The notes under the pieces: generated by a model
Seen by the model: the letters and a program-made list of their open reading frames with translations, nothing else
What the model was told of the DNA's origin: nothing
Databases searched by the model: none
Assembly: GCA_001584565.1 (NCBI GenBank)
Contig: LSFY01000001.1
Span: 62,001 to 126,000 of the forward strand
Direction of reading: 5' to 3'
From: Alkalithermobacter thermoalcaliphilus JW-YL-7 = DSM 7308
GTDB lineage: Bacteria > Bacillota > Clostridia > Peptostreptococcales > Peptostreptococcaceae
DNA: 64,000 bases
Translations under genes and position numbers: made by a program
Part shown: piece after piece, positions 10,161 to 19,909 of the stretch
How the letters are laid out: each line of letters begins with the position of its first letter
How positions within the stretch are numbered: position 1 is the stretch's first letter

Positions 10161-10307
10161 TATAGGGCTAGTAATTTAATATTTAATATATTATAATATT
10201 AAATTGTGGTAAAAAGAGCTTAAAATTAGACAAACTAAGCCTTCGGAATATGATTATAAAACTTTTTAGAAGCTTTTGTTAACTTACAGTTTAGGAGGTG
10301 TAAAAGC
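10161..10307 (+). promoter_or_regulatory. Structured intergenic leader before rpsM (candidate r-protein leader)
   Basis: This 147-base gap is far longer than any other between ribosomal genes in the spc/alpha cluster. It contains a perfect 11-bp inverted repeat (AATTTAATATT at 10173-10183 and its complement at 10195-10205). A second, G-containing structured part follows: AAAGAGCTT at about 10213-10221 can pair with AAGCTTTT at about 10270-10277, enclosing a CTTCGG element at 10241-10246. It could be a protein-binding leader, a processing site or a promoter region. The function is inferred only from position and structure. Confidence 0.45.
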
Positions 10308-10679
10308 ATGGCGAGAATAGCCGGAGTTGACTTACCAAGAGATAAAAGAGTAGAAATAGGCCTAACTTATATATATGGTATAGGTAGAAAGACTTCTCAA
10401 CAAATATTAAGCAAAGCAAACATTAATCCAGATACAAGAATAAAAGACTTAACAGAAGAAGAAGTTAATACTCTAAGAAAAATAATAGATGTAGAGTACT
10501 TAGTAGAGGGAGATCTAAGAAGAGAAATAGCTCTAAACATAAAAAGATTAAGAGATATAAAATGTTACAGAGGAATTCGTCATATGAAAGGTCTTCCTGT
10601 AAGAGGTCAAAGAACTAAGACAAATGCTAGAACTAGAAAAGGTCCTAGAAAAACTGTATCTCGTAAGAAGAAAAAATAA
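10308..10679 (+). CDS. rpsM: 30S ribosomal protein S13
   Basis: S13 is a head protein contacting P-site tRNA and forming bridge B1. The 123 residues begin [14 protein letters not shown] and contain the helix-two-turn-helix [13 protein letters not shown] and the basic [17 protein letters not shown] tail. A strong TTAGGAGGTG site lies 9 bases before the ATG. It is the first gene of the alpha-operon group rpsM-rpsK-rpsD-rpoA-rplQ. Confidence 0.98.
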   Translation: MARIAGVDLPRDKRVEIGLTYIYGIGRKTSQQILSKANINPDTRIKDLTEEEVNTLRKIIDVEYLVEGDLRREIALNIKRLRDIKCYRGIRHMKGLPVRGQRTKTNARTRKGPRKTVSRKKKK

Positions 10680-10703
10680 TTTGTAAGTAAGGAGGGAAGA
10701 TAA

Positions 10704-11102
10704 ATGGCTAAACCTAAAAATAAGGCTACTCGTGTTAAGAGAAGAGAGCGTAAAAATATAGAGCGTGGTCATGTTCATATTCAATCGACTTTCAACAATA
10801 CAATAGTTACAATAACTGACGTTAATGGAAATACAATTTCATGGGCAAGTGCGGGTCAGTTAGGATTTAAAGGTTCGAGAAAATCTACTCCATTTGCAGC
10901 TCAAGTTGCGTCTGAAACTGCAGCAAAATCAGCTATGGAGCATGGATTAAGAACAGTAGAAGTATTTGTTAAAGGACCAGGAGCAGGTCGTGAAGCAGCT
11001 ATAAGATCTCTTCAAGTAGCAGGACTTGAGGTTACAACAATAAAAGATGTTACTCCAGTACCACACAATGGTTGTAGACCACCAAAGAGAAGAAGAGTGT
11101 AA
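10704..11102 (+). CDS. rpsK: 30S ribosomal protein S11
   Basis: S11 lies on the platform near the E site. The 132 residues include [17 protein letters not shown] in the first quarter and the C-terminal [18 protein letters not shown], both invariant family signatures. A TAAGGAGGG site precedes the ATG. Length is usual. Confidence 0.98.
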   Translation: MAKPKNKATRVKRRERKNIERGHVHIQSTFNNTIVTITDVNGNTISWASAGQLGFKGSRKSTPFAAQVASETAAKSAMEHGLRTVEVFVKGPGAGREAAIRSLQVAGLEVTTIKDVTPVPHNGCRPPKRRRV

Positions 11103-11128
11103 TTTAATAGTAGGAGGTGTATTAAAGC

Positions 11129-11752
11129 ATGGCAAGATATACAGGTGCAGTATGTAGACTTTGCCGTAGAGAGGGAATGAAATTATTCCTTAAAGGAGAT
11201 AGATGCTATACAGATAAATGTGCTGTAAGCAGAAGAAACTACGCTCCAGGACAACACGGACAAAATAGAAAAAAATTATCTAACTATGGTACTCAGTTAA
11301 GAGAAAAACAAAAAGTTAAGAGAATATATGGAGTTTTAGAAACTCAATTCAGAAATTTATATGAAAGAGCAGAAAAAATGCCAGGAATAACAGGGGAAAA
11401 TTTACTTAGCCTGTTAGAAAGAAGATTAGACAATGTTGTTTACAGAATGGGACTTGCATCATCAAGAAAAGAAGCTAGACAATTAGTTAGACATGGTCAT
11501 TTCACTTTAAATGGAAATAAAGTAGATATACCATCACTAATAGTTGATCTAGGAGATGTTATCCAAGTTAAAGAAAGATCAAGATCTTCAAGCAAATTCA
11601 AAGGATTAGTACAAGATACTACTAAAACAGCTCCGAAATGGATAGAAATGAATCTAGAAAACATGACAGGAAAAATAGTTGCACTTCCAACTAGAGAAGA
11701 TATAGATCTTCACATAGAAGAGCATCAAATAGTAGAGCTTTACTCTAAATAG
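11129..11752 (+). CDS. rpsD: 30S ribosomal protein S4 (zinc-binding form)
   Basis: S4 nucleates 30S assembly and forms part of the mRNA entry channel. The 207 residues include an N-terminal four-cysteine cluster (CRLC at residues 9-12, then C26 and C31), marking the zinc-binding C+ type, and the S4 RNA-binding domain from about residue 97 ([15 protein letters not shown]). S4 is the translational repressor of the alpha operon in several bacteria, which makes the leader before rpsM of interest. The start follows TAGGAGGTG. Confidence 0.98.
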   Translation: MARYTGAVCRLCRREGMKLFLKGDRCYTDKCAVSRRNYAPGQHGQNRKKLSNYGTQLREKQKVKRIYGVLETQFRNLYERAEKMPGITGENLLSLLERRLDNVVYRMGLASSRKEARQLVRHGHFTLNGNKVDIPSLIVDLGDVIQVKERSRSSSKFKGLVQDTTKTAPKWIEMNLENMTGKIVALPTREDIDLHIEEHQIVELYSK

Positions 11753-11820
11753 TAGACTCAGCTTTGACAAAGAATTAGTTGCCCTCAGTGGATTAATAAA
11801 CTTTAAGGAGGGTTTTATTA

Positions 11821-12768
11821 ATGATAGAAATAGAAAAGCCAAAAATAGAAATAGTAGAAATAAGCGAAGACAACAAATACGGAAAGTTTGTTATAGAACC
11901 TCTAGAAAGAGGCTATGGGATAACTTTAGGAAATGCTTTAAGAAGAGTTTTATTGTCTTCTCTTCCTGGTGTAGCTGTAAAATCTATTAAGATAGATGGA
12001 GTTTTACATGAGTTTTCAACTATACCAGGAGTAAAGGAAGATGTTACAGAGATAATACTTTCTTTAAAAGAGTTATCTGCTAAGATAAATGGAGAAGGGC
12101 CAAGAACTCTAAAAATACAAGCACAAGGTGAAGGCATAATAACAGGTAAGGATATATTATGCCCACCTGATGTAGAAATATTAAGCAAAGATTTACACAT
12201 AGCGACTTTAGACAAAGATGCTAAAGTTTATATGGAAATAACTATAGACAAAGGAAGAGGATACGTTCCAGCTGAAAACAATAAAACATACGATATGCCT
12301 ATAGGAGTAATACCAGTAGATTCTATATATACTCCTGTAGAAAAAGTTAGCTATAGAGTTGAAAATACTAGAGTAGGTCAGGTAACAGACTATGACAAGC
12401 TAATACTTGAAGTATGGACAAATGGAAGCGTTAATCCTCAAGAAGGGATATCTTTAGGAGCTAAGATTTTAGTTGAACATTTAAATCTATTCATAGATTT
12501 AACTCAACATGTAAGCAATGTTGAAATAATGGTTGAAAAAGAAGAAGATAAGAAAGAAAAAGTTCTAGAAATGACAATAGAAGAACTAGATCTTTCAGTT
12601 AGATCTTACAACTGTCTAAAAAGAGCGGGAATAAACACAGTTGAAGAATTAACTAATAAAACAGAAGAAGAAATGATGAAAGTAAGAAATCTTGGCAAAA
12701 AGTCCCTAGAAGAAGTTATCCAAAAATTAGAAGAACTAGGCTTAGGTCTTAAGCCTTCTGAAGAATAG
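11821..12768 (+). CDS. rpoA: DNA-directed RNA polymerase subunit alpha
   Basis: The alpha subunit dimerises to scaffold RNA polymerase and contacts UP elements and activators. The 315 residues contain the N-terminal assembly domain ([20 protein letters not shown] near residue 30) and the C-terminal DNA-binding domain from about residue 245 ([16 protein letters not shown]). A linker rich in Glu/Lys joins them. The start follows TAAGGAGGG. Its placement between rpsD and rplQ is universal in Bacillota. Confidence 0.98.
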   Translation: MIEIEKPKIEIVEISEDNKYGKFVIEPLERGYGITLGNALRRVLLSSLPGVAVKSIKIDGVLHEFSTIPGVKEDVTEIILSLKELSAKINGEGPRTLKIQAQGEGIITGKDILCPPDVEILSKDLHIATLDKDAKVYMEITIDKGRGYVPAENNKTYDMPIGVIPVDSIYTPVEKVSYRVENTRVGQVTDYDKLILEVWTNGSVNPQEGISLGAKILVEHLNLFIDLTQHVSNVEIMVEKEEDKKEKVLEMTIEELDLSVRSYNCLKRAGINTVEELTNKTEEEMMKVRNLGKKSLEEVIQKLEELGLGLKPSEE

Positions 12769-12791
12769 CAGGCAGAAAAGGAGGGATAGGC

Positions 12792-13133
12792 ATGGCTGTA
12801 TATCGTAAACTTGGTCGTGTAACTGCTCATAGAAATATGATGCTTAGAAACCTAGTTACAGATTTACTTAGAAATGGAAGAATAGAAACAACAACTACAA
12901 GAGCAAAAGAAACTCGTAGAATGGCTGAGAAAATGGTAACTCTAGCTAAAAGAGGAGATCTTCACGCTAGACGTCAGGCATTAGCTTATATATTAGATGA
13001 AAGTGTTGTTACTAAGTTATTTGAAGAAATAGCTCCTAAATACAAAGAGAGAAATGGTGGATACACTAGAATAGTAAAAGTTGGTCCTAGAAGAGGCGAT
13101 GGAGCAGAAATGTCTATAATAGAATTAGTGTAA
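12792..13133 (+). CDS. rplQ: 50S ribosomal protein L17
   Basis: L17 lies near the exit tunnel. The 113 residues are the short bacterial form, starting [14 protein letters not shown] and carrying [16 protein letters not shown] and [17 protein letters not shown]. It is the last gene of the alpha operon and is followed 8 bases later by an intrinsic terminator. Confidence 0.98.
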   Translation: MAVYRKLGRVTAHRNMMLRNLVTDLLRNGRIETTTTRAKETRRMAEKMVTLAKRGDLHARRQALAYILDESVVTKLFEEIAPKYKERNGGYTRIVKVGPRRGDGAEMSIIELV

Positions 13134-13140
13134 AACTTAC

Positions 13141-13174
13141 GGGAATTGAGCAAACTGCTTAATTCCCTTTTACT
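13141..13174 (+). terminator. Intrinsic terminator of the ribosomal-protein operon
   Basis: A 12-bp stem (13141-13152 with 13156-13167, one G-U pair) with a 3-base loop is followed by TTTT. It lies just after rplQ and separates the ribosomal operon from ecfA1. Confidence 0.85.
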
Positions 13175-13261
13175 ATATATACTTATATATTTTTCTTTTA
13201 AAAATACCTTTATTTTTATATAATATTTAAGGAATGAAAAAACATTAAGAGAGGTATTTTT

Positions 13262-14098
13262 ATGGATAACATAATACAGGTAAAAGATGTAGTTTATGAA
13301 TATTCTCAAGAAGAAAATAGTTTAAAAGCTTTAGACAATGTAAACTTAGATATAAAAAAAGGAGAATTTGTAGCAATAATAGGGCACAATGGTTCAGGGA
13401 AATCAACACTTGCAAAACACTTAAATGCTATATTAAAGCCTAAACATGGAAATGTTATAGTCGCAGGGATAAACACAAAAGATGAAGACAAGCTATGGCA
13501 AATAAGGCAAAGTGCAGGAATGATATTTCAAAACCCTGATAATCAAATCGTAGCAACTGTAGTAGAAGAAGATGTTGCATTTGGACCAGAAAATTTAGGA
13601 ATAGATCCTGAAGAAATAAAAATAAGAGTAGAAAACTCACTAAAAGCTGTAGATATGTATGAATTTAGAAATAAAGCTCCACATTTGCTTTCAGGAGGCC
13701 AAAAGCAAAGAGTTGCTATAGCTGGAATAATAGCTATGAAGCCAGATTGCATAATACTAGATGAAGCAACAGCTATGCTTGATCCATCAGGAAGAAAAGA
13801 GGTTATGGAAACTATAACTAAATTGAATAAAGAAGAAAAAATTACAATAATCCATATAACTCACTTTATGGAAGAAGCAGTAGAAGCAGACAAAGTTATA
13901 GTTATGGAAAACGGAAGAATTGTTATGCATGGGAAACCAAGAGAGATATTTGTTCAAGTAGATAAACTTAAAAAACTAAGACTAGATGTTCCGAGCATGA
14001 CAGAGCTTGCATATGAACTTAAAAAATCAGGATTAAATATAGACAAAGATATATTAACGGTAGATGAGATGGTGATCAATTTATGTCAATATCAATAA
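13262..14098 (+). CDS. ecfA1: ECF transporter ATPase EcfA1
   Basis: One of two ATPases of the energy-coupling-factor (group II ECF) vitamin transporter, which shares its module among several substrate-binding S proteins. The 278 residues show Walker [10 protein letters not shown] (41-49), a Q loop at FQNPDNQ, the signature LSGGQKQR (143-150) and Walker B CIILDEAT. Note Ala-Thr-Ala rather than Pro-Thr-Ala after the catalytic Glu, usual for EcfA1. The last 16 bases overlap ecfA2. No S component is encoded nearby. Confidence 0.95.
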   Translation: MDNIIQVKDVVYEYSQEENSLKALDNVNLDIKKGEFVAIIGHNGSGKSTLAKHLNAILKPKHGNVIVAGINTKDEDKLWQIRQSAGMIFQNPDNQIVATVVEEDVAFGPENLGIDPEEIKIRVENSLKAVDMYEFRNKAPHLLSGGQKQRVAIAGIIAMKPDCIILDEATAMLDPSGRKEVMETITKLNKEEKITIIHITHFMEEAVEADKVIVMENGRIVMHGKPREIFVQVDKLKKLRLDVPSMTELAYELKKSGLNIDKDILTVDEMVINLCQYQ

Positions 14099-14943
14099 AA
14101 AACCTCAAACATGTGTATAATCAAAATACACCATTTGAAAGTTTAGCATTAGATGATATAAATCTAGAAATACAAAGCGGAGAATTAGTTGGGCTTATAG
14201 GCCATACAGGATCAGGAAAATCTACTCTTATACAGCATCTAAATGGTATACTAAAACCAACAAGTGGTAAAATTTTCATAGATGATGTAGATATAACAGA
14301 TGAAAATATAAGCTTATCTAATATAAGAAAAAAAGTAGGAGTAGTATTTCAATATCCAGAGTATCAGTTATTTGAGGAAACTGTATATAAAGATATAGCA
14401 TTTGGTCCTTCGAATTTGGGACTTAGTGAAGATGAAATAAATAAAAGAGTTATAGAAGCTATGAAACTAGTAGGACTTAATTATGAACAAATAAAAGATA
14501 GATCACCTTTTGAACTTTCAGGAGGCCAAAAAAGAAGAGTTGCTATAGCTGGCGTATTAGCTATGAAACCTAAAATACTTGTACTAGATGAACCAACTGC
14601 AGGCCTTGATCCAAAAGGAAGAGATGAAATATTAAGTCAAATAAAAGATTTGCACAAAAATGAAAAAATGACAATCATATTGTCTTCTCATAGTATGGAA
14701 GATATGGCTAAAATAGCAACTAAAATAGTAGTTATGGCAAAAGGTAAAGTTTATATGCAAGGAAAAGCTAAAGAAGTTTTTATGCAAGCTGATAAACTAA
14801 AGAGTGTAGGACTTGATGTTCCTCTTGTTTGTGATTTAGTTAAAAAATTAAGACAAAATGGATTTAATATAAGAGAGGATATAATTACTATACAAGAAGC
14901 TAAAGAGGAAATAATAAAGTACATGAGAGGTAAAAAAATATGA
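14083..14943 (+). CDS. ecfA2: ECF transporter ATPase EcfA2
   Basis: Second ATPase of the ECF module, forming a heterodimer with EcfA1. The 286 residues contain Walker [10 protein letters not shown] (40-48), the Q-loop motif FQYPEYQLF, the signature LSGGQKRR (145-152) and Walker [13 protein letters not shown] (165-176). The start lies inside ecfA1 and the end overlaps ecfT by 4 bases, so the three genes are translated as a coupled unit. Confidence 0.95.
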   Translation: MSISIKNLKHVYNQNTPFESLALDDINLEIQSGELVGLIGHTGSGKSTLIQHLNGILKPTSGKIFIDDVDITDENISLSNIRKKVGVVFQYPEYQLFEETVYKDIAFGPSNLGLSEDEINKRVIEAMKLVGLNYEQIKDRSPFELSGGQKRRVAIAGVLAMKPKILVLDEPTAGLDPKGRDEILSQIKDLHKNEKMTIILSSHSMEDMAKIATKIVVMAKGKVYMQGKAKEVFMQADKLKSVGLDVPLVCDLVKKLRQNGFNIREDIITIQEAKEEIIKYMRGKKI

Positions 14944-15740
14944 TAAAAGACATAACAATTGGTCAGTATTACCCTACAAATTCAATAGTTCATAAATTAG
15001 ATCCAAGAGTTAAGATAATAGGAACTTTTTTATTTATGATTTCTTTGTTTATCATAAATAGTTTTAGAACATATATATGGGTTTTAATGTTTTTAATATT
15101 TTCTTTAAGGTTATCTAAAATACCTGTTAGATATGTACTAAAAGGATTAAGACCTCTTTTATTTATTCTTATATTTACGCTAGTTATAAATGCATTTATG
15201 ACACCAGGAGAAGTAATATATTCTATAAAAACAGTTACAATAACAAAAGAAGGATTAACACAAGGAGTATTCATGGTCATAAGGCTTATATTTTTAATAA
15301 CAGGAACTTCTTTGCTTACACTAGCTACATCTCCAATAGAGCTTACAGATGGAATAGAAAAACTTCTTGATCCATTCAAGAAAATAAAAGTTCCTTCTCA
15401 TGAACTTGCTATGATGATGACAATAGCATTAAGATTTATACCTACGCTTTTAGATGAGACAGATAAAATAATGAAAGCGCAGATGGCTAGAGGGGCAGAT
15501 TTTGAGAGCAAGAATTTTTTAAATAGAGCAAAGAGTCTAATACCGCTTTTAGTACCACTATTTATAAGCTCATTTAGAAGAGCAGATGAACTTGCTATGG
15601 CTATGGAGGCTAGATGTTATAGAGGTGGAGAAAATCGAACAAAAATGAAACAAATTAAATTAGGCAAAAAAGATTATATCGCATTTTCTATTCTTGCTTT
15701 ATATTTTATAATTGTAATAGCATTTCAACTTAGGTGGTAA
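14940..15740 (+). CDS. ecfT: ECF transporter transmembrane subunit EcfT
   Basis: Membrane scaffold that joins the EcfA pair to the S component. The 266 residues contain several hydrophobic segments in the N-terminal half. The two Ala-Arg-Gly-type coupling motifs are recognisable as AQMARGADF (about 178-186) and MEARCYRGG (about 222-230). It starts in an ATGA overlap with ecfA2. The ecfA1-ecfA2-ecfT-truA order downstream of rplQ is conserved in Bacillota. Confidence 0.94.
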   Translation: MIKDITIGQYYPTNSIVHKLDPRVKIIGTFLFMISLFIINSFRTYIWVLMFLIFSLRLSKIPVRYVLKGLRPLLFILIFTLVINAFMTPGEVIYSIKTVTITKEGLTQGVFMVIRLIFLITGTSLLTLATSPIELTDGIEKLLDPFKKIKVPSHELAMMMTIALRFIPTLLDETDKIMKAQMARGADFESKNFLNRAKSLIPLLVPLFISSFRRADELAMAMEARCYRGGENRTKMKQIKLGKKDYIAFSILALYFIIVIAFQLRW

Positions 15741-15742
15741 AA

Positions 15743-16474
15743 ATGATAAATGTAAGACTTACAATACAGTACGATGGAACAAACTATGCTGGCTGGCAAA
15801 GGCAAAAAAACGCAGTAAGTATACAACAAATAATAGAAGAAGCTATATTTAGTATAACAAAAGAAAAAGTAAACTTAATTTCATCTGGAAGAACAGATAG
15901 TGGAGTTCATGCATTAGAACAAGTAGCAAACTTTCTAACAAATACTAAAATTCCTTTAAAAAGTATTCCTAAAGCTATAAATTCTAAATTGCCTCCTGAT
16001 ATAAGGATAATTTCAGCTGATGAGGTTTCGCTAGATTTTCACTCTAGATACAGTGCGATAAAGAAACGATATAAGTACATTATGACAAACTTTAGTTTTG
16101 AAATGCCTTTATATAGAAACTATGCATATAATATTCCGTATAAGTTAGATATTGAAAAGATGAAACAACAAGCTAAATCCTTAATAGGAACACACGATTT
16201 TGTAGGGTTTATGGGTAGTGGTTCATCTGTAAAAGATACAGTTAGAACAATTTATGATATTGATCTATACAAGAAAGATGACTTTATAATTTTAGAAGTA
16301 GAAGGAAATGGTTTTTTATATAATATGGTCAGAATAATTGTAGGAACACTAGTAGATATAGGACGAGGAAAAATTAATGAAGACTTAACCTTAATAATAG
16401 AATCTAAAGATAGAAACAAAGCTGGACATACTGCACCAGCTAAGGGTTTGTTTTTGAAAAAAGTATATTATTAG
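15743..16474 (+). CDS. truA: tRNA pseudouridine(38-40) synthase
   Basis: Converts uridines 38-40 in the tRNA anticodon arm to pseudouridine. The 243 residues contain the catalytic Asp52 in SGRTDSGVHA, and typical TIQYDGTNYAGWQRQ at the start. The GTG at 15734 lies inside the AGGTGG ribosome-binding site, so the ATG at 15743 is preferred. The site lies within the end of ecfT, suggesting coupling to the transporter genes. A new promoter begins immediately after the stop. Confidence 0.95.
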   Translation: MINVRLTIQYDGTNYAGWQRQKNAVSIQQIIEEAIFSITKEKVNLISSGRTDSGVHALEQVANFLTNTKIPLKSIPKAINSKLPPDIRIISADEVSLDFHSRYSAIKKRYKYIMTNFSFEMPLYRNYAYNIPYKLDIEKMKQQAKSLIGTHDFVGFMGSGSSVKDTVRTIYDIDLYKKDDFIILEVEGNGFLYNMVRIIVGTLVDIGRGKINEDLTLIIESKDRNKAGHTAPAKGLFLKKVYY

Positions 16475-16475
16475 C

Positions 16476-16504
16476 TTGACACACCCGGCTCTATGTATTA
16501 AACT
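16476..16504 (+). promoter_or_regulatory. SigA-type promoter of rplM-rpsI
   Basis: TTGACA at 16476-16481, a 17-base spacer and TAAACT at 16499-16504. It begins two bases after the truA stop and drives the L13-S9 pair. Confidence 0.7.
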
Positions 16505-16509
16505 ATATA

Positions 16510-16594
16510 AGAATGCGTATGTTGATAAGTCCACTAGCCCCGGACTTTATATACACGGTATAAACTTTAAGAATTGAGTAAGGAGGGAAAAGTA
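16510..16594 (+). promoter_or_regulatory. Probable L13 (rplM) leader RNA
   Basis: About 85 bases of untranslated leader before rplM. A hairpin AAGTCC/GGACTT (about 16529-16549) has a CCCC-containing loop, and the outer strands CGTATG and TATACACG can extend it imperfectly. Position and general shape match the L13-leader family of Bacillota, in which L13 is thought to repress its own operon. The family assignment is from memory and not checked by a covariance model. Confidence 0.5.
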
Positions 16595-17023
16595 ATGAAA
16601 TCATATATAGCAAAGCCAAATGAAGTTCAAAGAAAATGGTATATCATTGATGCTGAAGGAAAGACTTTAGGTCGTTTAGCAAGTGAAGTTGCAAAAATAT
16701 TAAGAGGAAAACACAAGCCAACATTTACACCACATGTAGATGGTGGAGACTTTGTTATTGTTGTTAATGCAGCAAAAGTTAAATTAACAGGAAAGAAATT
16801 AGATCAAAAATTATACAGATATCACACTGGATACGTAGGAAACCTAGTAGAAATACCATACAGAAGACTTTTAGCTGAAAAACCTGAAGAAGTTATAAGA
16901 CATGCTGTAAGTGGTATGCTTTGCAAAAACAAACTAAGAAAAAGAATGATGACAAGATTAAGAGTATTTGCAGGATCAGAACATACTCATGAAGCTCAAA
17001 AACCAGAAGTATTAGATATATAA
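16595..17023 (+). CDS. rplM: 50S ribosomal protein L13
   Basis: L13 is an early assembly protein of the 50S subunit. The start is the ATG at 16595, 7 bases after AAGGAGGG; an upstream in-frame start at 16574 would include the ribosome-binding site. The 142 residues contain [17 protein letters not shown] and the [22 protein letters not shown] motif. It is followed by rpsI as in nearly all bacteria. Confidence 0.97.
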   Translation: MKSYIAKPNEVQRKWYIIDAEGKTLGRLASEVAKILRGKHKPTFTPHVDGGDFVIVVNAAKVKLTGKKLDQKLYRYHTGYVGNLVEIPYRRLLAEKPEEVIRHAVSGMLCKNKLRKRMMTRLRVFAGSEHTHEAQKPEVLDI

Positions 17024-17054
17024 TTGTTACTTATCTTGAAAGGAGGATATACTC

Positions 17055-17447
17055 ATGGAAAAAGTTCAATATTACGGAACAGGTAGAAGAAAAAGCTCAG
17101 TAGCATGTGTTAGATTAATCCCTGGAGAAGGAAATGTAATAATAAATGGAAGATTTTTAGATGAATACTTCAACTACGAAACTTTAAAAAGAGAAGTTAT
17201 GCAACCTCTTGTACTTACAGAAACAGCAGGAAAATATGATGTTATAGTTAAGGTTCAAGGTGGAGGTTTTACAGGACAAGCAGGAGCTATAAGACATGGT
17301 ATCTCTAGAGCTTTACTTAAAGTAGATGCAGAGTTAAGACCTACTTTAAAGAAAGCAGGATTCTTAACTAGAGATCCAAGAATGAAAGAAAGAAAGAAAT
17401 ACGGATTAAAAGCAGCAAGAAGAGCTCCACAATTCTCAAAGAGATAA
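17055..17447 (+). CDS. rpsI: 30S ribosomal protein S9
   Basis: S9 reaches the P-site tRNA with its basic C-terminal tail, here ending PQFSKR. The 130 residues begin [15 protein letters not shown]. They also contain [15 protein letters not shown] and the closing [21 protein letters not shown] block. An AAAGGAGG site precedes the ATG; a strong terminator follows. Confidence 0.98.
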   Translation: MEKVQYYGTGRRKSSVACVRLIPGEGNVIINGRFLDEYFNYETLKREVMQPLVLTETAGKYDVIVKVQGGGFTGQAGAIRHGISRALLKVDAELRPTLKKAGFLTRDPRMKERKKYGLKAARRAPQFSKR

Positions 17448-17452
17448 TATGC

Positions 17453-17486
17453 AAAAAAGACTCTGGAATATTCCAGAGTCTTTTTT
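17453..17486 (+). terminator. Intrinsic terminator after rpsI
   Basis: A perfectly symmetrical 22-base stem (17459-17480) is flanked by A6 upstream and T6 downstream, so it could act in both directions. Confidence 0.92.
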
Positions 17487-17560
17487 CATATATTCATAAC
17501 AGCCGATCAGATTTTAGATTGACAAACTTTGTTTCTAAAGTTTGGCTTGGGGGGAGGAGA

Positions 17561-18271
17561 ATGATTATATTTATTAATAAAAAATTTATATATGGAATAT
17601 TTGCATTTATATTATTATTATGTTTAAGTATATATTTAGTAAATGACAATACATCAAAAGTAAGTACAAATATGCCTGTTACAAACAAAGTTATAATATT
17701 AGATGCAGGTCATGGAGATTTAGACACAGGGGCTGTTGGAGAGAACAATACATTTGAAAAAGATATAAATTTACAAATAGTATTAAAATTAAGGACTTTA
17801 CTAGAAGAAAGTGGAGCATTAGTTATATTAACTAGAGAAAAAGACCAAAGATTATATGATAAAGCACAGACAATAAGAGAAAAGTATCTAGAAGACTTGA
17901 GAAATAGAAAGCAACTAATAAAAGACTCTAAAGCAGATTTATTAATATCTATACATTTGAACAGTTTTCCACAAAAAAAGTATTATGGAGCACAAGTTTT
18001 TTATCCAAAATCAGATAAAAAAAGCAAGGAAATAGCACAGTTTATACAAGAAGAGTTAAGGCGAGTATTAGATAAAGAGAATAAAAGAAATATAAAACCT
18101 AGAGATAATATATATTTGTTAGAAAATAATAATATACCATCAGTTCTTATAGAGTGTGGCTTTTTATCAAATGAACGAGAAGCTGAGCTTTTAAAAACAG
18201 ATAGTTATCAAGATAAAATAGCATGGGCTATATATATAGGAATACAAAAATATTTTAGCTCCATAGAATAG
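17561..18271 (+). CDS. cwlD: N-acetylmuramoyl-L-alanine amidase CwlD (spore cortex)
   Basis: Amidase_3 enzyme that strips peptides from muramic acid so that muramic-delta-lactam can form in the spore cortex. The ATG at 17561 follows GGGGGGAGGAG. The 236 residues start with one membrane segment (about 8-28) and then the catalytic domain, with zinc ligands and catalytic residues H51 (DAGHG), E66, H132 (SIHLNSF) and E198 (LIECGFLSN). The location after rpsI matches Bacillus and C. difficile. Forespore or mother-cell expression is expected, but I did not identify the sigma site with confidence. Confidence 0.92.
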   Translation: MIIFINKKFIYGIFAFILLLCLSIYLVNDNTSKVSTNMPVTNKVIILDAGHGDLDTGAVGENNTFEKDINLQIVLKLRTLLEESGALVILTREKDQRLYDKAQTIREKYLEDLRNRKQLIKDSKADLLISIHLNSFPQKKYYGAQVFYPKSDKKSKEIAQFIQEELRRVLDKENKRNIKPRDNIYLLENNNIPSVLIECGFLSNEREAELLKTDSYQDKIAWAIYIGIQKYFSSIE

Positions 18272-18293
18272 AGTGTTCATTAAAATATCGAGC

Positions 18294-18333
18294 AAAGTCT
18301 TCCTTTAAAAGATTAAAGGAAGACTTTATTTTT
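18294..18333 (+). terminator. Intrinsic terminator after cwlD
   Basis: A 14-bp perfect stem (18294-18307 with 18314-18327), a 6-base loop and a T-rich tail, in the cwlD-nupC gap. Confidence 0.9.
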
Positions 18334-18405
18334 CAGAAAAATAATAAAATTTAAAATATAACTTTAGAAAAAGATAAAAAAACAAAAAAAAATTTCGCCA
18401 GGCAA

Positions 18406-18461
18406 TTGTTTTCTTCGACAAAATATGATATTATATAAAAGCTGAGATGAAAACGTTACAA
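18406..18461 (+). promoter_or_regulatory. Promoter of nupC with cre-like site
   Basis: TTGTTT at 18406-18411, a 17-base spacer and TATTAT at 18429-18434 form a plausible SigA promoter. TGAAAACGTTACAA at 18448-18461 resembles the CcpA cre consensus TGWAANCGNTNWCA with two mismatches. It would sit just downstream of the transcription start, a position where CcpA represses. The promoter is moderately supported; the cre site is a hypothesis. Confidence 0.45.
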
Positions 18462-18493
18462 ATATAAATAAATATTAAAAAGGAGAGAAGAAA

Positions 18494-19714
18494 ATGGAAA
18501 GGTTAATAAGTTTTCTAGGTATATTTATCTTACTTGGTTGCTGTTATTTAGTATCAGAGAACAAAAAGAAAATCGACTTTAAACTAGTAACGATAGGAAT
18601 ATTAATGCAAGTAATATTTGCATTTGTAATCTTAAAAACTAAGATAGGACAAGCGATATTCCAAAAATTATCAGACATAATAACTGCACTATTAGACTTT
18701 AGTGGACACGGAGCAGAGTTTTTATTTGGAAACTTAGTAAATGTTGAAGCTGTTGGTTTTATATTTGCATTTAAAGTATTACCAACTATAATATTCTTCT
18801 CAGCATTTATGGCGGTATTATATCACTTAGGAGTTATGCAGTTTATAATTAAACATATAGCAGGCGTTATGGCTAAATTTATGGGAACTTCTGGAGCTGA
18901 ATCTTTATCATCAGCTGCTAATATATTCGTTGGACAAACAGAAGCTCCACTTGTTATAAAGCCTTACATTGAGAAAATGACAAGATCAGAACTAGCTGCA
19001 GTAATGGTAGGAGGTATGGCTACTGTTGCTGGAGGAGTTATGGCAGGATACGTTGGAATGGGAGTTAGTGCAGGACACTTACTTGCTGCATCGGTAATGT
19101 CTGCTCCAGCTGCTTTAGTTGCTGCTAAAATAATAGTTCCAGAAACTGAAGAACCTGTTACTAAAGGTGAAGTTAAGTTTGAAATAGAAAAGATAGATGC
19201 TAACATAATAGATGCAGCTGCTAGAGGTGCATCAGAAGGACTTCAACTTGCATTAAATGTTGCAGCTATGCTTTTAGCTTTTGTTTCTTTGATAGCTATG
19301 ATAAATGTAGGATTTGAATCTATAGGAAATCTTGTAGGAATACAAGGATTAACTTTAGAAAATATCTTAGGATATTTATTTGCACCATTTGCATTTGTTA
19401 TGGGAGTACCAACTCAAGATATAGTTACTGCAGGTTCTTTACTTGGACAAAAAACAGTTATAAACGAGTTTGTTGCCTATGCACAGTTAGCTGATCATAT
19501 AGCAAATGGAACATTGCTTCCAAGAACAATAGTAATACTAACTTATGCATTATGTGGATTTGCTAACTTTGCTTCTATAGCTATACAAGTAGGTGGAATA
19601 GGATCATTAGCTCCAAATAGAAGAAAGGATTTAGCTCAATTAGGAGTTAAAGCTTTAATTGGAGGTACTGTTGCTGCGTTCTTAACAGCTACAATAGCAG
19701 GTATGTTAATATAG
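18494..19714 (+). CDS. nupC: Concentrative nucleoside transporter (NupC/CNT family)
   Basis: Imports nucleosides with H+ or Na+ across the cytoplasmic membrane. The 406 residues contain about ten hydrophobic segments. They carry the CNT signatures GQTEAPLVIKPY (about 150-161), and GGMATVAGGVMAGYVGMGV-type and GVPTQD sequences further on. The start follows AAAAGGAGAG. It is a single-gene unit between two terminators. Substrate (pyrimidine or purine nucleoside) cannot be read from the sequence. Confidence 0.94.
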   Translation: MERLISFLGIFILLGCCYLVSENKKKIDFKLVTIGILMQVIFAFVILKTKIGQAIFQKLSDIITALLDFSGHGAEFLFGNLVNVEAVGFIFAFKVLPTIIFFSAFMAVLYHLGVMQFIIKHIAGVMAKFMGTSGAESLSSAANIFVGQTEAPLVIKPYIEKMTRSELAAVMVGGMATVAGGVMAGYVGMGVSAGHLLAASVMSAPAALVAAKIIVPETEEPVTKGEVKFEIEKIDANIIDAAARGASEGLQLALNVAAMLLAFVSLIAMINVGFESIGNLVGIQGLTLENILGYLFAPFAFVMGVPTQDIVTAGSLLGQKTVINEFVAYAQLADHIANGTLLPRTIVILTYALCGFANFASIAIQVGGIGSLAPNRRKDLAQLGVKALIGGTVAAFLTATIAGMLI

Positions 19715-19735
19715 TATATTAAATTAACTATCTAG

Positions 19736-19764
19736 AGGATAGACTTTAAAGTCTATCCTTTTTG
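19736..19764 (+). terminator. Intrinsic terminator after nupC
   Basis: A perfect 24-base palindromic stem (19736-19759) followed by a T5 run. Confidence 0.92.
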
Positions 19765-19852
19765 TATTTAAAGATATAAGAGAATGTCAAGAATGTATAA
19801 TTGCTAATATAATATGGGCACAAAATACAACAAAAAAATATTTAAAAATATA

Positions 19853-19881
19853 TTGACACAAAACTTTATGCATGATATATT
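19853..19881 (+). promoter_or_regulatory. rrn promoter P1 (upstream of tRNA-Gly)
   Basis: TTGACA, a 17-base spacer and TATATT, preceded by an A/T-rich stretch that could serve as an UP element. It drives tRNA-Gly and the first rRNA operon. Confidence 0.85.
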
Positions 19882-19909
19882 ATTACACGTGCCAGACACA
19901 AAAGAATAT

